The notes below the pieces were generated by a model, which worked only from the letters and a program-made list of their open reading frames with translations, was not told the origin of the DNA and ran no database searches. DNA of 64,000 bases. Origin: Immersiella caudata (taxonomy: Eukaryota; Ascomycota; Sordariomycetes; Sordariales; Lasiosphaeriaceae). This document shows, one piece after another, positions 35,401 to 46,132 of this stretch (its first letter is position 1; each line of letters begins with the position of its first letter). A program made the translations under genes and the position numbers. Location: assembly GCA_030512335.1 (NCBI GenBank), contig JAULSU010000002.1, positions 4,278,001 through 4,342,000 of the forward strand. Reading direction: 5' to 3'.

Positions 35401-38400
35401 CGGAAATAAGCTCATCATTCTATTCTGGATCCCGTTTCTTTGGGAAGTCGGGAGCTTTCGGCTGAAGAGAACAGCCGTGGATCATGAGCAAGACGCTGAA
35501 CTAGGACTTCGCTTCCAAGCTCTTGTGGACATGGCAGCCCGAATCGCGTGCATGGAGCCATCTGTGCGTGTCGCGTCCGACGCGTAGAAGGCGAAGCTTC
35601 GGAGAAAAACAAAAGGGAGGGTCGCGTCTGATATCTGGTTTTGAGTCGGTTACTGCTGGGGAGGGCAAAGCAGAGCAAGCAGCCGGTCCCAGCAGCACAC
35701 CCACCATCTTCACCTCACTGCCAGAACCGGTGGGTTGAGCGGAACTTGAACTCGACCACAACACAGGGGCCTTCGGTGAAACGCCATGCTTAAAGCATCC
35801 CATTTCCAAGAGGAGAGGATTTCTGGCATGCCACTTACACCGGACCAGGTTCCGGGTACGGATATGCGTTTTACAAGACCAACTATCATGACGGACATCA
35901 TGATGGGCAGGATCACCGCTCCAGACTTCTGAGAGGGCCTATCCCTCGATGCTCCTTAGACGTGCTGTTATCGACAAACAAGAAAAGGGGCAGGCAACCA
36001 GGGTGTCTGCCCCGCCTGAACTTGCCTGCAAGCACGAAACCGGCGTTGCGGCAACATCAAGCGTGTTGAGGGTGTGTGTGTCCTCTTGGCAAGCCGTTCC
36101 ACAAGCACGTCAGCCACTCGGCCGCCCTGACGGCACACACAAACAAGCTGCCGAGCTACATACCTAGGTAGACGTTCATCAGCAAGCGCTACCCACGAGC
36201 GGTATGATGAAGATCGAAGAAGCGGGGCTACCGACGAGACTTGGATCTCACGACGTCTCCCTGTTCCGTTTCCAAATGACACAACTGGGCCGTTGTCTAC
36301 ATGAAACAAGGCGTCTCAGGAAACCGCGTCCCCTCGCCTCGGAGACAGAGGCCCAGTTGGTAGGGATCCTTGTTCCGCCTGCTCTCTTAGCTTACCAACT
36401 GTCGGAATTCTAGATCTCCTACGCGCCCCGACGTGGATGAATATGGATGCGCCAGTGTCTTTATTTAGTGCCACTTCACTCTCGGCTGACTCGGCTACTA
36501 CCTTGATACTTCTCTCTCCTCTTTTTGTCGCGTCATCTGTTTAGGCTGGAGGACTTTACGCTCAACTCATCATCTCCTGTCTGGACTTCCCCAGCGGCAA
36601 GCAGGATACGTCTGCGCCTGGGTGTGATGCAGAGCAAGAGCTATCCGCACCATAGCCACCGCACACCGCAGCGGGCCTTCGGCGTCGCGATGGCAACAAT
36701 TTGGGCATCACAGGCCGGGGTATCCGTGGAAGCTGAGGACACGCTCATCCGAGGCAGGCAGTGGCGCGGGAAACCACACACAACGCTGCCGAGAGACACT
36801 GCTGTGCTCTCGGCGGGCAGAAATCTGGTTTATGCCCGGGGAACCAGAGGCGTCGTCCCGTCATGTTGCGATGGCCAACATTGATCCCCATGCAGCGGTT
36901 GTGGACGGCACACCCATGTTTCTTCGAAGCACGAAGGCTGGGAGGTGGTGCCGGTTGCACTGCGTACGAGGCCGCCACCACGACCGATATCGATCGGACG
37001 GCGAGCTTATGCTGTGACCTACCCCACAGCAACGCGGAAAAGTTTACTACGTAGACTGGAGAAGACAAAACGCAGGCTCCGAGTCGACTGCCACAGGGTG
37101 ACAGTCGGCAGGACGTCGTCCCGGCGGCAAGACAGATTGATTGCGGAATATGCAGAGACCACAATGAAACCTTCCATCGGGGAGTATCCAGGGATATCCA
37201 GGGATATGCCTCTCCAGGCACCTACCTAGCCAAGTATGGGCAGGTCTGGCCGAGTCGAGCTACCCAGACGGGGTGAGCGTTGCTTGACCCGGGGAAACCT
37301 GACCAACCGCCCACCAACTTGGGCAGGTATGTCATGTCCCTGGACAGGCAAGGCGCCTGGGCTCGTCTTTGGTCTGCCACCAGTTTGCCGTTCCATTTGG
37401 AGGCCGTTGAGGTCAGGACAGCAGTCACAGACGGCTGGCACTGACGAGATCTCCCCTCGGCCTCGACACATCGGGGCAACCGTTCCACTGGAAGACGGCC
37501 ATGGTCACCCAAGCCCGCGAGGGGACGAAGGCATCAACAAGTCAACTCGACCCGCCCGGCACCGAGCAGCCGCTGCAATGACCGACCTCACAGGAGCGCA
37601 GACGGCGGGCAAAAGATGAAGGAGATATCTTCACACAAAGAAACTCTCCTTGTCATCCCCGAATGCCATCTCGGAGGATTATACCCAGCCGTCTGCGCCC
37701 CTTGGTCCATGTAACCATCAAGGCTCGGTGACGGCCCCGGACCGACCGCCACTTCTGTGACGGGTATCGGTATCCTCCCACAACCGTTCCCTCGGGGATC
37801 CTAGGGCCGTGTGGTTGTACCACGCGTCGTCTCGGGTCAATTCTTGACGTCCCCACCCCCCTTCTTTCTCGCGCCGTGACTAACACACTGGAACTTGCTC
37901 GCAGCAGGGCATGTCAGGTAGCCACAGGGCAAACAAACCACACAGTACTAGTACCCCCTTACACCCGCTAGGAGATAAGCCTAAGGAAGGAGAAAAATTG
38001 CCGCCTCTGCTGCATCACGGCCTGCACAGGTGCGATGTCATCTGTGACACTGCGCTCTCACCTACCTGCCTAGTGAGCTCCCCCTATTTTGCACCGTTTT
38101 TTTTCTTTTCTGAAAGGGGGCTAGCTTCTGCCCGACTTGCCCATCTGCCGTCTACATCTTGACAGACGTGGATTCGAAAGGCTACATACACCCAGGAGCC
38201 TTGTCGAGCAAGTCAAAGGTAGATGGGTCGCCAACTTGAACCCGAAGGTAATCTCACAAACATCACGAGCCACAACATCAATCTGTCTCCCACCTCACAC
38301 CACATCAAACCCCATCTCAGCTTGCGTCGCCCAGCCCGGCTTGAGCCCCCTCGCTTGTGCTCCTGCATACTGGGTCCCCACGCACCAGCACATGTCCAAC

Positions 38401-39235
38401 CTCTCCTCCACAATCCCTACACCCTAATTGGGACCAACAACTGAGACACCTTCGTCTCCGAGCTGCTGGGATTGCAGTTTGCGCCAATCGTTGGGATCAG
38501 TTGAGCTGAACCGCTTTGGCTGGGAGCAGCAGAGGGGAAGTGCTGACCTTTGAAAGCTGCATCAACTGCACCTCCACATCAACGGCAAGCAGACAGTTAC
38601 CTAGATATGAATCAAACAGAGGCAAATGTGCATATTCCACGTCATAGATAGGAGAGAATGAAGAACATAACATGAGCAAGGCACGAAAAATAGACCGCAG
38701 CGCACGCAAGACACATGCACATGCGCACAACACAACCTAGATGCATCATCCCGTTGTGTCAGTGCAACAGAAGCACAAGAATTTCCTTCTCAACGGTCGA
38801 CGCACAGCCAGCGAGGCAACCGGCCAAGCAGCAAGAGAGGTAAGATTACGCCACCCCCGCGTTTTCATGCCGTCCCCGAGAGTGATCTCCATGAGAAGCA
38901 GTAGGTGATGTCGACATATACATACATACAAGACCATCCAAAGCGAGTGGGTATGATGAACGGTGATTCTGTATGTCCTGATTGCAATCTTAACCTAACC
39001 CAAAACCAAGGTACCCATGCACTGCACTGCTTCGCTCTCTCTGTAAAAAACAAACAATCCAAGATGCAAAATGCTTCAAGCAAATCTGCTACTGTCGCTG
39101 GTGCTATGCGAATGCAAACGCAATACTGCTCTCCTCCTCATGCGGTTTCGTCTTCAGCGCGCAGATGACCAACTCCAATGCCGTCCCTGACTGTCTCCTT
39201 TCGAGCTGGGAGCGGGCCAAAAACTCGTCATATTC
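26483..39235. other. 12.7-kb gene-poor interval
   Basis: This lies upstream of the Zn2Cys6 gene and downstream of the Lon gene. ORFs up to about 330 codons occur but are compositionally random, overlap on both strands and show no family motifs, so I do not call them. Composition looks ordinary, not the AT-rich pattern of RIP-degraded repeats. I see no transposase or reverse-transcriptase motifs and no long tandem repeats. It may contain the long leader and enhancers of the regulator and noncoding transcripts. Confidence 0.5.
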
Positions 39236-42200
39236 TCACAGCCTGCTCTGAACGGCGGGCACCTCATCTTCCCCTGGCCAATGACCCTCAGGCCAGACAT
39301 GGCGAATAGCCTCCCAAATGTGTCTGTCCTAGCGTCAGCAACTCACGAACTTGCTTCAATATGCAACGAGGATACATACCCAACGTGAATAATTTCCAAC
39401 CCCTTTCTCACCTCCCTCGGCAAATCCTTGACGTCCTTCTTGTTCTGCGCCGGTAACAGCACGGTCTTGACACCCGCTCTGAGCGCTCCAATGAGTTTCT
39501 CTTTGATTCCTCCGACGGCAGTGACCCGTCCTCGGAGGGAAATCTCGCCCTGTGCGTTGTGTCGCACACGACGGTGCTCGTGTCAGCTAGCCGCCGTCTC
39601 CCGCGAAGCGAAACGCACGTAAGGAACTTCCGCGCTGTGGAGCGTGCATCTCTCGCTCTTCTGAGCAGAGGAAAAACGGAAAGGGGAAACTTACAGTCAT
39701 GGCCATGGTCGGTGGCACTGCACGCCCCGAAAACAACGAGATCAAGGCGATCGCCTGCGAGATTCCGCTACTTGGGCCATCCTTGGGGATCGACCCAGAC
39801 GGGCAGTGCACGTGGATGCTCCTGTCCTTCATTATGTTCTCACCTGGGCTCTGCGTGAGGCCCAGCTCGAAGGCGTGAGCCTTGACCCATGTCAGCGCTA
39901 CCTCAACGCTCTCCTTCAGCACGTCGCCCAGCTTTCCCGTCAGTTGCACGGCGCCATTGCCAGGCATGTCGGCTACTTCGATAAACAAGATGCTACCGTT
40001 ACCACCCGAGCTATATGCCACCAGACCCGTCACGATACCCGGCCGGCTCGTCTTCTCCGCGATCTCTTCCTCAAATTTCTCAATGCCAAGAAATTTCTCC
40101 AGATCGTCCAGCGTGAGCCGTGGCTCGTACTTCTCCGGGTGTCCAGAGTCCTTCGCGTCAGCGAATTCAACCGCTTTGCCGCGCAGAACTGATGAGATCT
40201 CGCGCTCTAGGTTGCGCACCCCCGCTTCGCGTGTGTAGGACTCGATGATCTTGGACACCACCTCTTCCGAGAAGACGACCTGATCTTCGCTAAGCCCATT
40301 GACACGTCTTTGCTTGGGGATCAAGTGCTGCGTGGCAATGTGTCGCTTCTCCAGCGTAGTGTATCCGGGAATGTAGATGGTCTCCATTCTGTCCAGCAAG
40401 GGGGGCGGAATGGTGTCCAGGCTGTTTGCCGTGGCGATAAACGTAACTTTGCTCAGGTCGATGGGAATGTTGATGTAGTGATCGGTGAATGTGTGATTTT
40501 GCTCAGGATCCAGCACCTCGAGCATGGCTGCAGACGGGTCACCGTGGAAGTTGGAGCCGCCAACCTTGTCAATTTCGTCCAAAAGGAAAACAGGATTCGC
40601 AACGCCAACTTTCTTCAGCCCCTGAACGATAAGACCAGGCATTGCGGCGACGTAGGTACGTCTGTGGCCCCGGATCTCCGCTTCGTCTCTGACACCACCC
40701 AGGGAGATCCGATGAAATTTCCTGCCCAAGGCGGTAGCAACGGAGCGCGCAAGGCTCGTCTTTCCGACGCCCGGGGGACCGACGAGCAAGAGGATTGGAG
40801 ACCTGTCGACCATGCGTTTGCTCTGCAAGACTTCCATCTTAGCGCTATTCGCTCTGAGCTTCTCCTCAACACTCGGATCTGGCGTTTCGGCCCTTGCGGC
40901 GTCCTCTTTTGCGGGCTCAGAGGCCGGAAGCTCTTGCTCAGCTTGCTTGATCTGGGCGTCCACATCGTCATTGATAGACTGCTTCAACCTGAGCACGGCG
41001 AGATACTCCAGCAAGCGTTTCTTGACCTTTTCTAGCCCGTAATGGTCGTCGTTCAACTGCTTCCTCGCCACCGTCAGGGTCGAAGCATCGATACGGTCAT
41101 TGGTGGTTGTGGACCAAGGGATATCGGCCAAAGTCTCCAGGTATGTCCGAGTGACGGCGTACTCAGCCTGCGCCGGATGAATCTTCTTCAACCGCTTCAT
41201 CTCTCTGACGACAACCTTGGCGGCTTCGGGTGTAAGCTTGGCAGCATCAAGGCGCTTCTGGAGTTCCTCAATCTCGTTGGGCTCTTGATCCTCATCTGCA
41301 CCTCCGCCGGACCCGCCCATGAAGCCTGGCGGTGGGAATGGCATCCCGACACCGGGCGCAGGCCCCTTCAAGGGCACCTTGCCCTGGCTAGGCTTCCAAA
41401 TCTTCTCTATTTCGTTCTTTGTCGAGTCTGGGTCAATGGCAAACGGCAGGGTGGTTGCTGTAATAGTGGTGATCTTCATGCTGTTCTTGATGTTGCCCAC
41501 CTGTCTGTCGAGAAGCTCGATAACTTTGGCAACTCTCTCCTTGACATCCAATAACGCCAGCACCTGAAGCTTCTCCTCGTGAGAACACTCGACTATGTTG
41601 GCCATGAAGTCGGCCAAGGCACCAGGCTGTGTATGCTTCGTGATGAACAAGTCGAGTCGTCGAGCCAAGAGCGGAGACAAGCCGGGCGTGCTCCCGGAGC
41701 GAGGGAGGATGGCCGACAGTCTAAGTATGGCAACCAGCTCCCTTGAAAGTAATTTAAGGTGTTGGAAAAGCTCTTGAAGGGTAGGATCGAGGTGGGTGAC
41801 TGCAAAGGAAGAGGTCAGCTCGGTAAGAGCCACATCGCGAACAGAGGGTGGAGGTACCAACCATCATCTGGATAGAAAACCACCTTGGCCTCCGGATAGT
41901 CCTTGTCAGAAAAGACCTTGTCCACGCGCACCCGACCGACACCCTCTACCAGCAATGTGAATTCGCCAGTGCCCCGTCCTTCTACGCCTGTGATCTTCGC
42001 GGCGACGCCCCATCCGAAGAGGTCCGCCTTTGTCGCCTTCGTTGGGTCAGCATCGGGGCGGTCCTTTTCCTGCGACCGGTCTCCATTCTTGATGAGGAGC
42101 TGGCCGTTGGGTCCGAGGATCTGGGACGAGAAAGGTACGCAGGCGATGGGGACGGTGTCGATACGGCCGTTGGGTGTCTTGGACGCGGCTCGCGTGTAGA

Positions 42201-42330
42201 CCGCAGCCAGAAGCGAGGCAATGTCGGGTCGTGTAGACGAGACGGGAATGCGCTGGACAACGCCCGGTAGCAGTACACTGTTCCTCGGGAGCGCAATGAG
42301 GGGGAGAGTGGCAGTCTGGGATCGCGCCAT
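39236..42330 (-). CDS. peroxisomal Lon protease (Lon2/Pln type)
   Basis: Four exons: 42330-41862, 41799-39695, 39549-39380 and 39323-39236, giving 943 residues. Introns are 62, 145 and 56 nt, with phases 1, 0 and 2. The N-terminal LON substrate-binding domain begins LPLIALPRNSVLLPG. Walker A is GPPGVGKT (497-504) and Walker B FLLDEID (561-567). The proteolytic domain carries KDGPSSG with catalytic Ser833, and GGIKEKL with Lys874. The C-terminus is SRL, a canonical PTS1. Family knowledge: this ATP-dependent protease degrades damaged or oxidised matrix proteins in peroxisomes. The absence of a mitochondrial presequence and the presence of SRL argue against the mitochondrial paralog. The last 29 codons, including PTS1, come from a separate small exon. 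Confidence 0.95.
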
Positions 42331-43163
42331 GATTGCAAGAGTGTGACTTGCGCAGATGCGTTGTTGACGTCGTTTTCAACGTTGGATGTTGCTGGCTAAT
42401 GAATACCTACCGCAGACCCTCCAGGTTTCGGCTGCTTGTCGCCATCGATATTCAATGCAAACGGTCTTGCAGGTGGCTGATCGAAGGTTCGAGCAGCTCG
42501 TCGTTAACTTGGCTTGGCTTGTTTTGGCTTGAGCTGGCGTTGCTTGTCAGTCAATCGGTCGAAGCTTCCATCAGCCGAGGCTAACGCGAGGGCGTCATTG
42601 TCAGGCGGGCAGCTGGCAAAGCGACGATTCCAATTGGCCCACCGCTTCGGACCGCGGCCCAGTGAGCAAGGCGACCTCGTGCTTCTGAGGGGGGGCCTCA
42701 AATAACTGTCGACTACCTTAACTACTCAAAACTAACGTCAATTCGTTCCCTGTGTTTGTCATTGTTTTGTCGCACCGTTTGATCCGAGCTCGGCCGTTCT
42801 TCACCCGTGACGCAGGAACCCTAACCCTTTGAGTACGTCCCCAAGGTGATGCGAAATTGTTGCGACAGAATATCAAAAGATCAGAAAATCAATGCAGAGT
42901 GGTTCTGTATTCAAGATGCTAGCTGAAATCTCATCTTACACTCGACCCCTCCTTTGTCTGTCTCTGTTGTGCTGGGAAGCAGTCCTTAGATAACACCGTT
43001 TCCATGCAGAGTCCCCCCAAACCCCATCTATCTCGTGGATATTAATGTATACCTAGTCAGAATGAGCATCTCACTGCCCTAACATACACTCCATACACAG
43101 TCCCCTGTAAGATATTTTACACCATTCAGGACCAGCTAGCTGTTCGCCGCTTGTTCTTGAATA
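42331..43163. other. intergenic: Lon promoter and Mdj1 3' region
   Basis: About 830 nt between two minus-strand genes. It includes the Lon promoter (near 42331-42700) and the 3' end of the DnaJ gene (AT-rich, about 42700-43160). No supported gene. Confidence 0.55.
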
Positions 43164-44941
43164 TCAAGGCTTGTTCTTGTCGTCGTCTTTCTTGCTGTCC
43201 TTGGAGTCGTTGCTGGGCTTCCCTGCTCTGTCTCCGGACTGTTCCGCGTCGTGGTGATGATGCGTGATATTGTTCCAGAGTGACTTCAGAAAGCCCTCGC
43301 TCTTGTGGTCGGAGCTCTGACCAGACCTAGAAAGCGCAAGTCCAACGGTTAGTTCGAGTCGTTTCGTTCAAATGCCTTTCGTGGTCTGTCGCCGGCTCAA
43401 AAACGGAGGTAAATCCTTACGTTGTCGTATCGCTGGGTTTGCCACCAAGGTTCATTATCCGCTTGGCTGTCTTGTCTCCCATCTCGTCGGCCAGCATCTC
43501 CACAATTGTCCTCTGGTTGGAAGACAAGTACTTCGGCATCGCTACCTTGAACTCGACCCTCAGATCGCCGTTTCCTCCTCGCCTGCCAAGCTTTGGCATG
43601 CCCTTGCCAGCTAGCGACGTCTTGTCGCCCGAGTTGGTGCCCGTTGCTACGCGCACCTTGGCGTTGCCGTCTAGTGTCGGTACGGTTATTTCTCCGCCCA
43701 GAATTGCCGTCGTAAGCGGAATTGTTGCGGTGTACAGGATGTCGGATCCTGCACGAGTGAAGTTGGGGTCAGGGGTAACCTTGACGAGAACGTAGAGGTC
43801 TCCCTTGGCCGATCTGACATTTTCCTCCGCCGCTTGACCTGTCGGGGGGGCATCGCCTTCCCCGACAACTCGCAATCTCATGCCGTTCTCAATACCACCT
43901 GGAATATCGACCGTGAGCGTCTTCCGCTGCCGAGTCACACCGTCACCCCGACAGGTGCCGCACTCCGAGCCCCTGGCAATCGCCGAACCGCTTCCACCAC
44001 AGTCCGTGCATGTGCTAGCCATCTGGAAGCCCCCAGAGGCGAAATGTACCCTCGTTCCTGATCCACCACATGACTTGCAGCTTGACCGCTTCGCTCCCTG
44101 CTTCAAACCGCTCCCAGAGCATGTAGTGCATGTGACCATGGGCACAATGTTTATAGTCTTCGCCACGCCCTTGGCTGCCTCCCAGAACGATATGCTGACT
44201 TGGACCTCGATATCCTCTCCCTGCATAAACGCCTGTTGGAACCCGCCCCGTTCACCGAAGCCCCCAGCACCCCCAAAGCCACCACGGCCACCAGTGAAGG
44301 CCGAGAAAAGATCCTCAAAGTTAATGTTTGCGCCGAAACCAGAGGCGCCACCGCCGCCGAAACCACCGCCGCCAAAGCCGCTAAATGGATGACCACCGCC
44401 GAACGGGTGGCCGCCAGGCCCAGGCCCAGCATTCGGGTCGAAGGCGGCCGCGCCAAACTGATCAAACTGCTCGCGCTTCTTGGGGTCGGACAGAATCTCG
44501 TATGCGGACTGGATTTCGCCGAACTTGTCCTTCGCCGTCGGGTCCTTATTGGTGTCTGGATGGAACTTCTTGGCGAGCCCGTAGTACGCCTTCTTGATCT
44601 CTGCTGCAGATGCTGTCTTCCCCACACCGAGGGTGCCGTACGGGTCTTTAGGGGTAGCCTGCAGTCGTCTCGTCGTGTGAAAGCCCTGGGAGCAAGAGGT
44701 GAGCGGCCGGGGCAACCAGAGAGATAAAAGGGGGGGATTCACGATGGCATACCTTCGGCCTGGCTGCGAATTGCTGCCGAGGAGCAGCTGATTTGAGGCT
44801 GGGGGATTTGGCGACGACCGTGAAGCTCCGGGATGGTGATCTCGGGCTGGCGCATTTCCCAAGTCGCTGGCGTCGGCATGCTTGCGCCGGCGAGAACTGG
44901 CGAGCCGGAAGAGCGGCTTTTGGCAGGATAGTCGAACTCAT
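43164..44941 (-). CDS. MDJ1: mitochondrial DnaJ co-chaperone (Mdj1 type)
   Basis: Exons 44941-44753, 44685-43421 and 43326-43164 give 538 residues. Introns: GTATGC..CAG (67 nt) and GTAAGG..TAG (94 nt, CTAAC branch). The N-terminus, MSSTILPKAALPARQF, is basic, Ser-rich and lacks acidic residues, as expected for a mitochondrial presequence. The J domain runs about 78-140 with HPD at 105-107, then a Gly/Phe-rich linker. The zinc domain has CTTCSGSG, CKSCGGSG, CTDCGGSG and CGTCRGDG. C-terminal substrate-binding domains follow. The tail, from the last exon, is rich in His, Lys and Asp. Family knowledge: it stimulates mitochondrial Hsp70 in matrix protein folding. An alternative is that the last intron is retained, ending the protein at DTTT; splicing is preferred because it recovers a conserved-looking FLKSLW tail. 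Confidence 0.92.
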
Positions 44942-45488
44942 ATCGAGGAGCCGGCAAAAATCATTCCCCAAATCGGTCGCTGGGCGGGTAAGCTTTGGGG
45001 CGTGAAGGTGTTGCTATGCAAACAAAAAAACCTTGGGCCTTCGAAATTCGTCAGATGGGAGCTTTCCGACAGAAGCCGCCAACTTTTTTACACCGTGCAT
45101 TGAGTCTCTTGGCGCCTGAGGCATCAACCGACCCGCTCCAGCGAGTTAAATGGAATGTTCTGCGCCCCACCCAGCTGCGGTTTTCAGCGCGACTCGCGAT
45201 TTCCTCCCGTCGCGTGGGATTTTGGCGTAATGTGCGGAATGACAGTGATGTAAGGTAGACTCACGCCAAAAACCCTGCAACGCTTTTATCAAGTCCTATC
45301 CTACGCGAGCATGTCCGAATATATGGAGATGCGTATATGTGCGAGTCGCTGTCTATATCCAAATAGCCCAGGGAGAGCCGCCAGGCGCCCAGAAGAAGTT
45401 GTCCAGTACCATTACCTCCGCCCAGTCCCCTGCCCACAAAACGCCCCAAAATTCACCAAGTGCAGGAACAATACATGCCGACAGCTCT
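44942..45488. other. intergenic: Mdj1 promoter and SAP30 3' region
   Basis: Only about 550 nt between the SAP30 stop and the Mdj1 start, both on the minus strand. It contains a TTCGAA-type palindrome near 45038, but not a spaced heat-shock element. No gene. Confidence 0.5.
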
Positions 45489-46132
45489 TTATCTCTCAGT
45501 CTCCGGAGATATGTACTCTGTCCTTCGGGGCCTTCCCTTTGTGACTGCCTGGTTCCTGACCTTGTGAAGGAAGTCAACAATAATGTCGTTCTCCTGGACG
45601 CCCAACCCGTTGAAATGCTTCCGAACCGTATTGGTGAGCTGATCTTTGGTTTGTCGGCGGAGTTCCTTGCGTCTGGCGATCGTCGGAGAGTATACCCCGA
45701 TACTTCCCGCTTGTGTGAGTACCCATTGGTGGTAATCGCTAGTAAAAGCAGTCGGTGTGCTTAGGCGGTACGCTCGGCGGTATGCGTGGAGGACGTCACG
45801 GTCGAAGGCAGGCCACTGGAGCTGTAAGAACTAAGCGTCAGCCAATCGCGCTCCTCAAGCACTCATTCAGAGCTAAGGTGAGGCAGACATACCCCAGGAA
45901 CGTTGGGTTCCTGTCCAGGAGCTGTGGCGGTGGAAGCAGAAGCTGTCGCAGGGGGTGCAACGGGACCGCTGGCGCCGTTTGTTGCCTCACGCGCATTTGT
46001 GCCCGCAGAGCTCGCGACTCTTCGCATCTTCCCGTTGATCTGCTGCGCGTTGGTGGTCCCATTCCTTTCCTTCGGGTTTGGCGTCTCTGACTTTGTGTCA
46101 TCCTGTGCCGCTCGCGACGTCTTCGGTGCCAT
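45489..46132 (-). CDS. SAP30: Sin3/Rpd3 histone deacetylase complex subunit SAP30
   Basis: Two exons, 46132-45893 and 45821-45489, give 190 residues. The intron is 71 nt, GTATGT..CAG, phase 0. The first 80 residues are Thr/Ala/Asn-rich and disordered, starting from an ATG in good context (GCCATGGC). Exon 2 encodes the Sin3-binding domain: LQWPAFDRDVLHAYRRAYRL, then STPTAF, YSPTIARRK, RRQTKDQL, VRKHFNGLGVQENDIIVDFL and HKVRNQ. This is the fungal Sap30 Sin3-interaction fold. Family knowledge: Sap30 stabilises the Sin3-Rpd3L deacetylase complex and helps recruit it to chromatin. The last 15 residues after VRNQ are poorly conserved, so the exact 3' end is less sure. Confidence 0.88.

Noticed and set aside
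40310..41035. 241-codon ORF antisense to Lon
   Set aside because: A frame shadow of the strongly coding Lon exon; no independent features.
45035..45065. Heat-shock-element-like palindrome in the Mdj1 promoter
   Set aside because: The TTC and GAA units are not spaced by two bases as the element requires.
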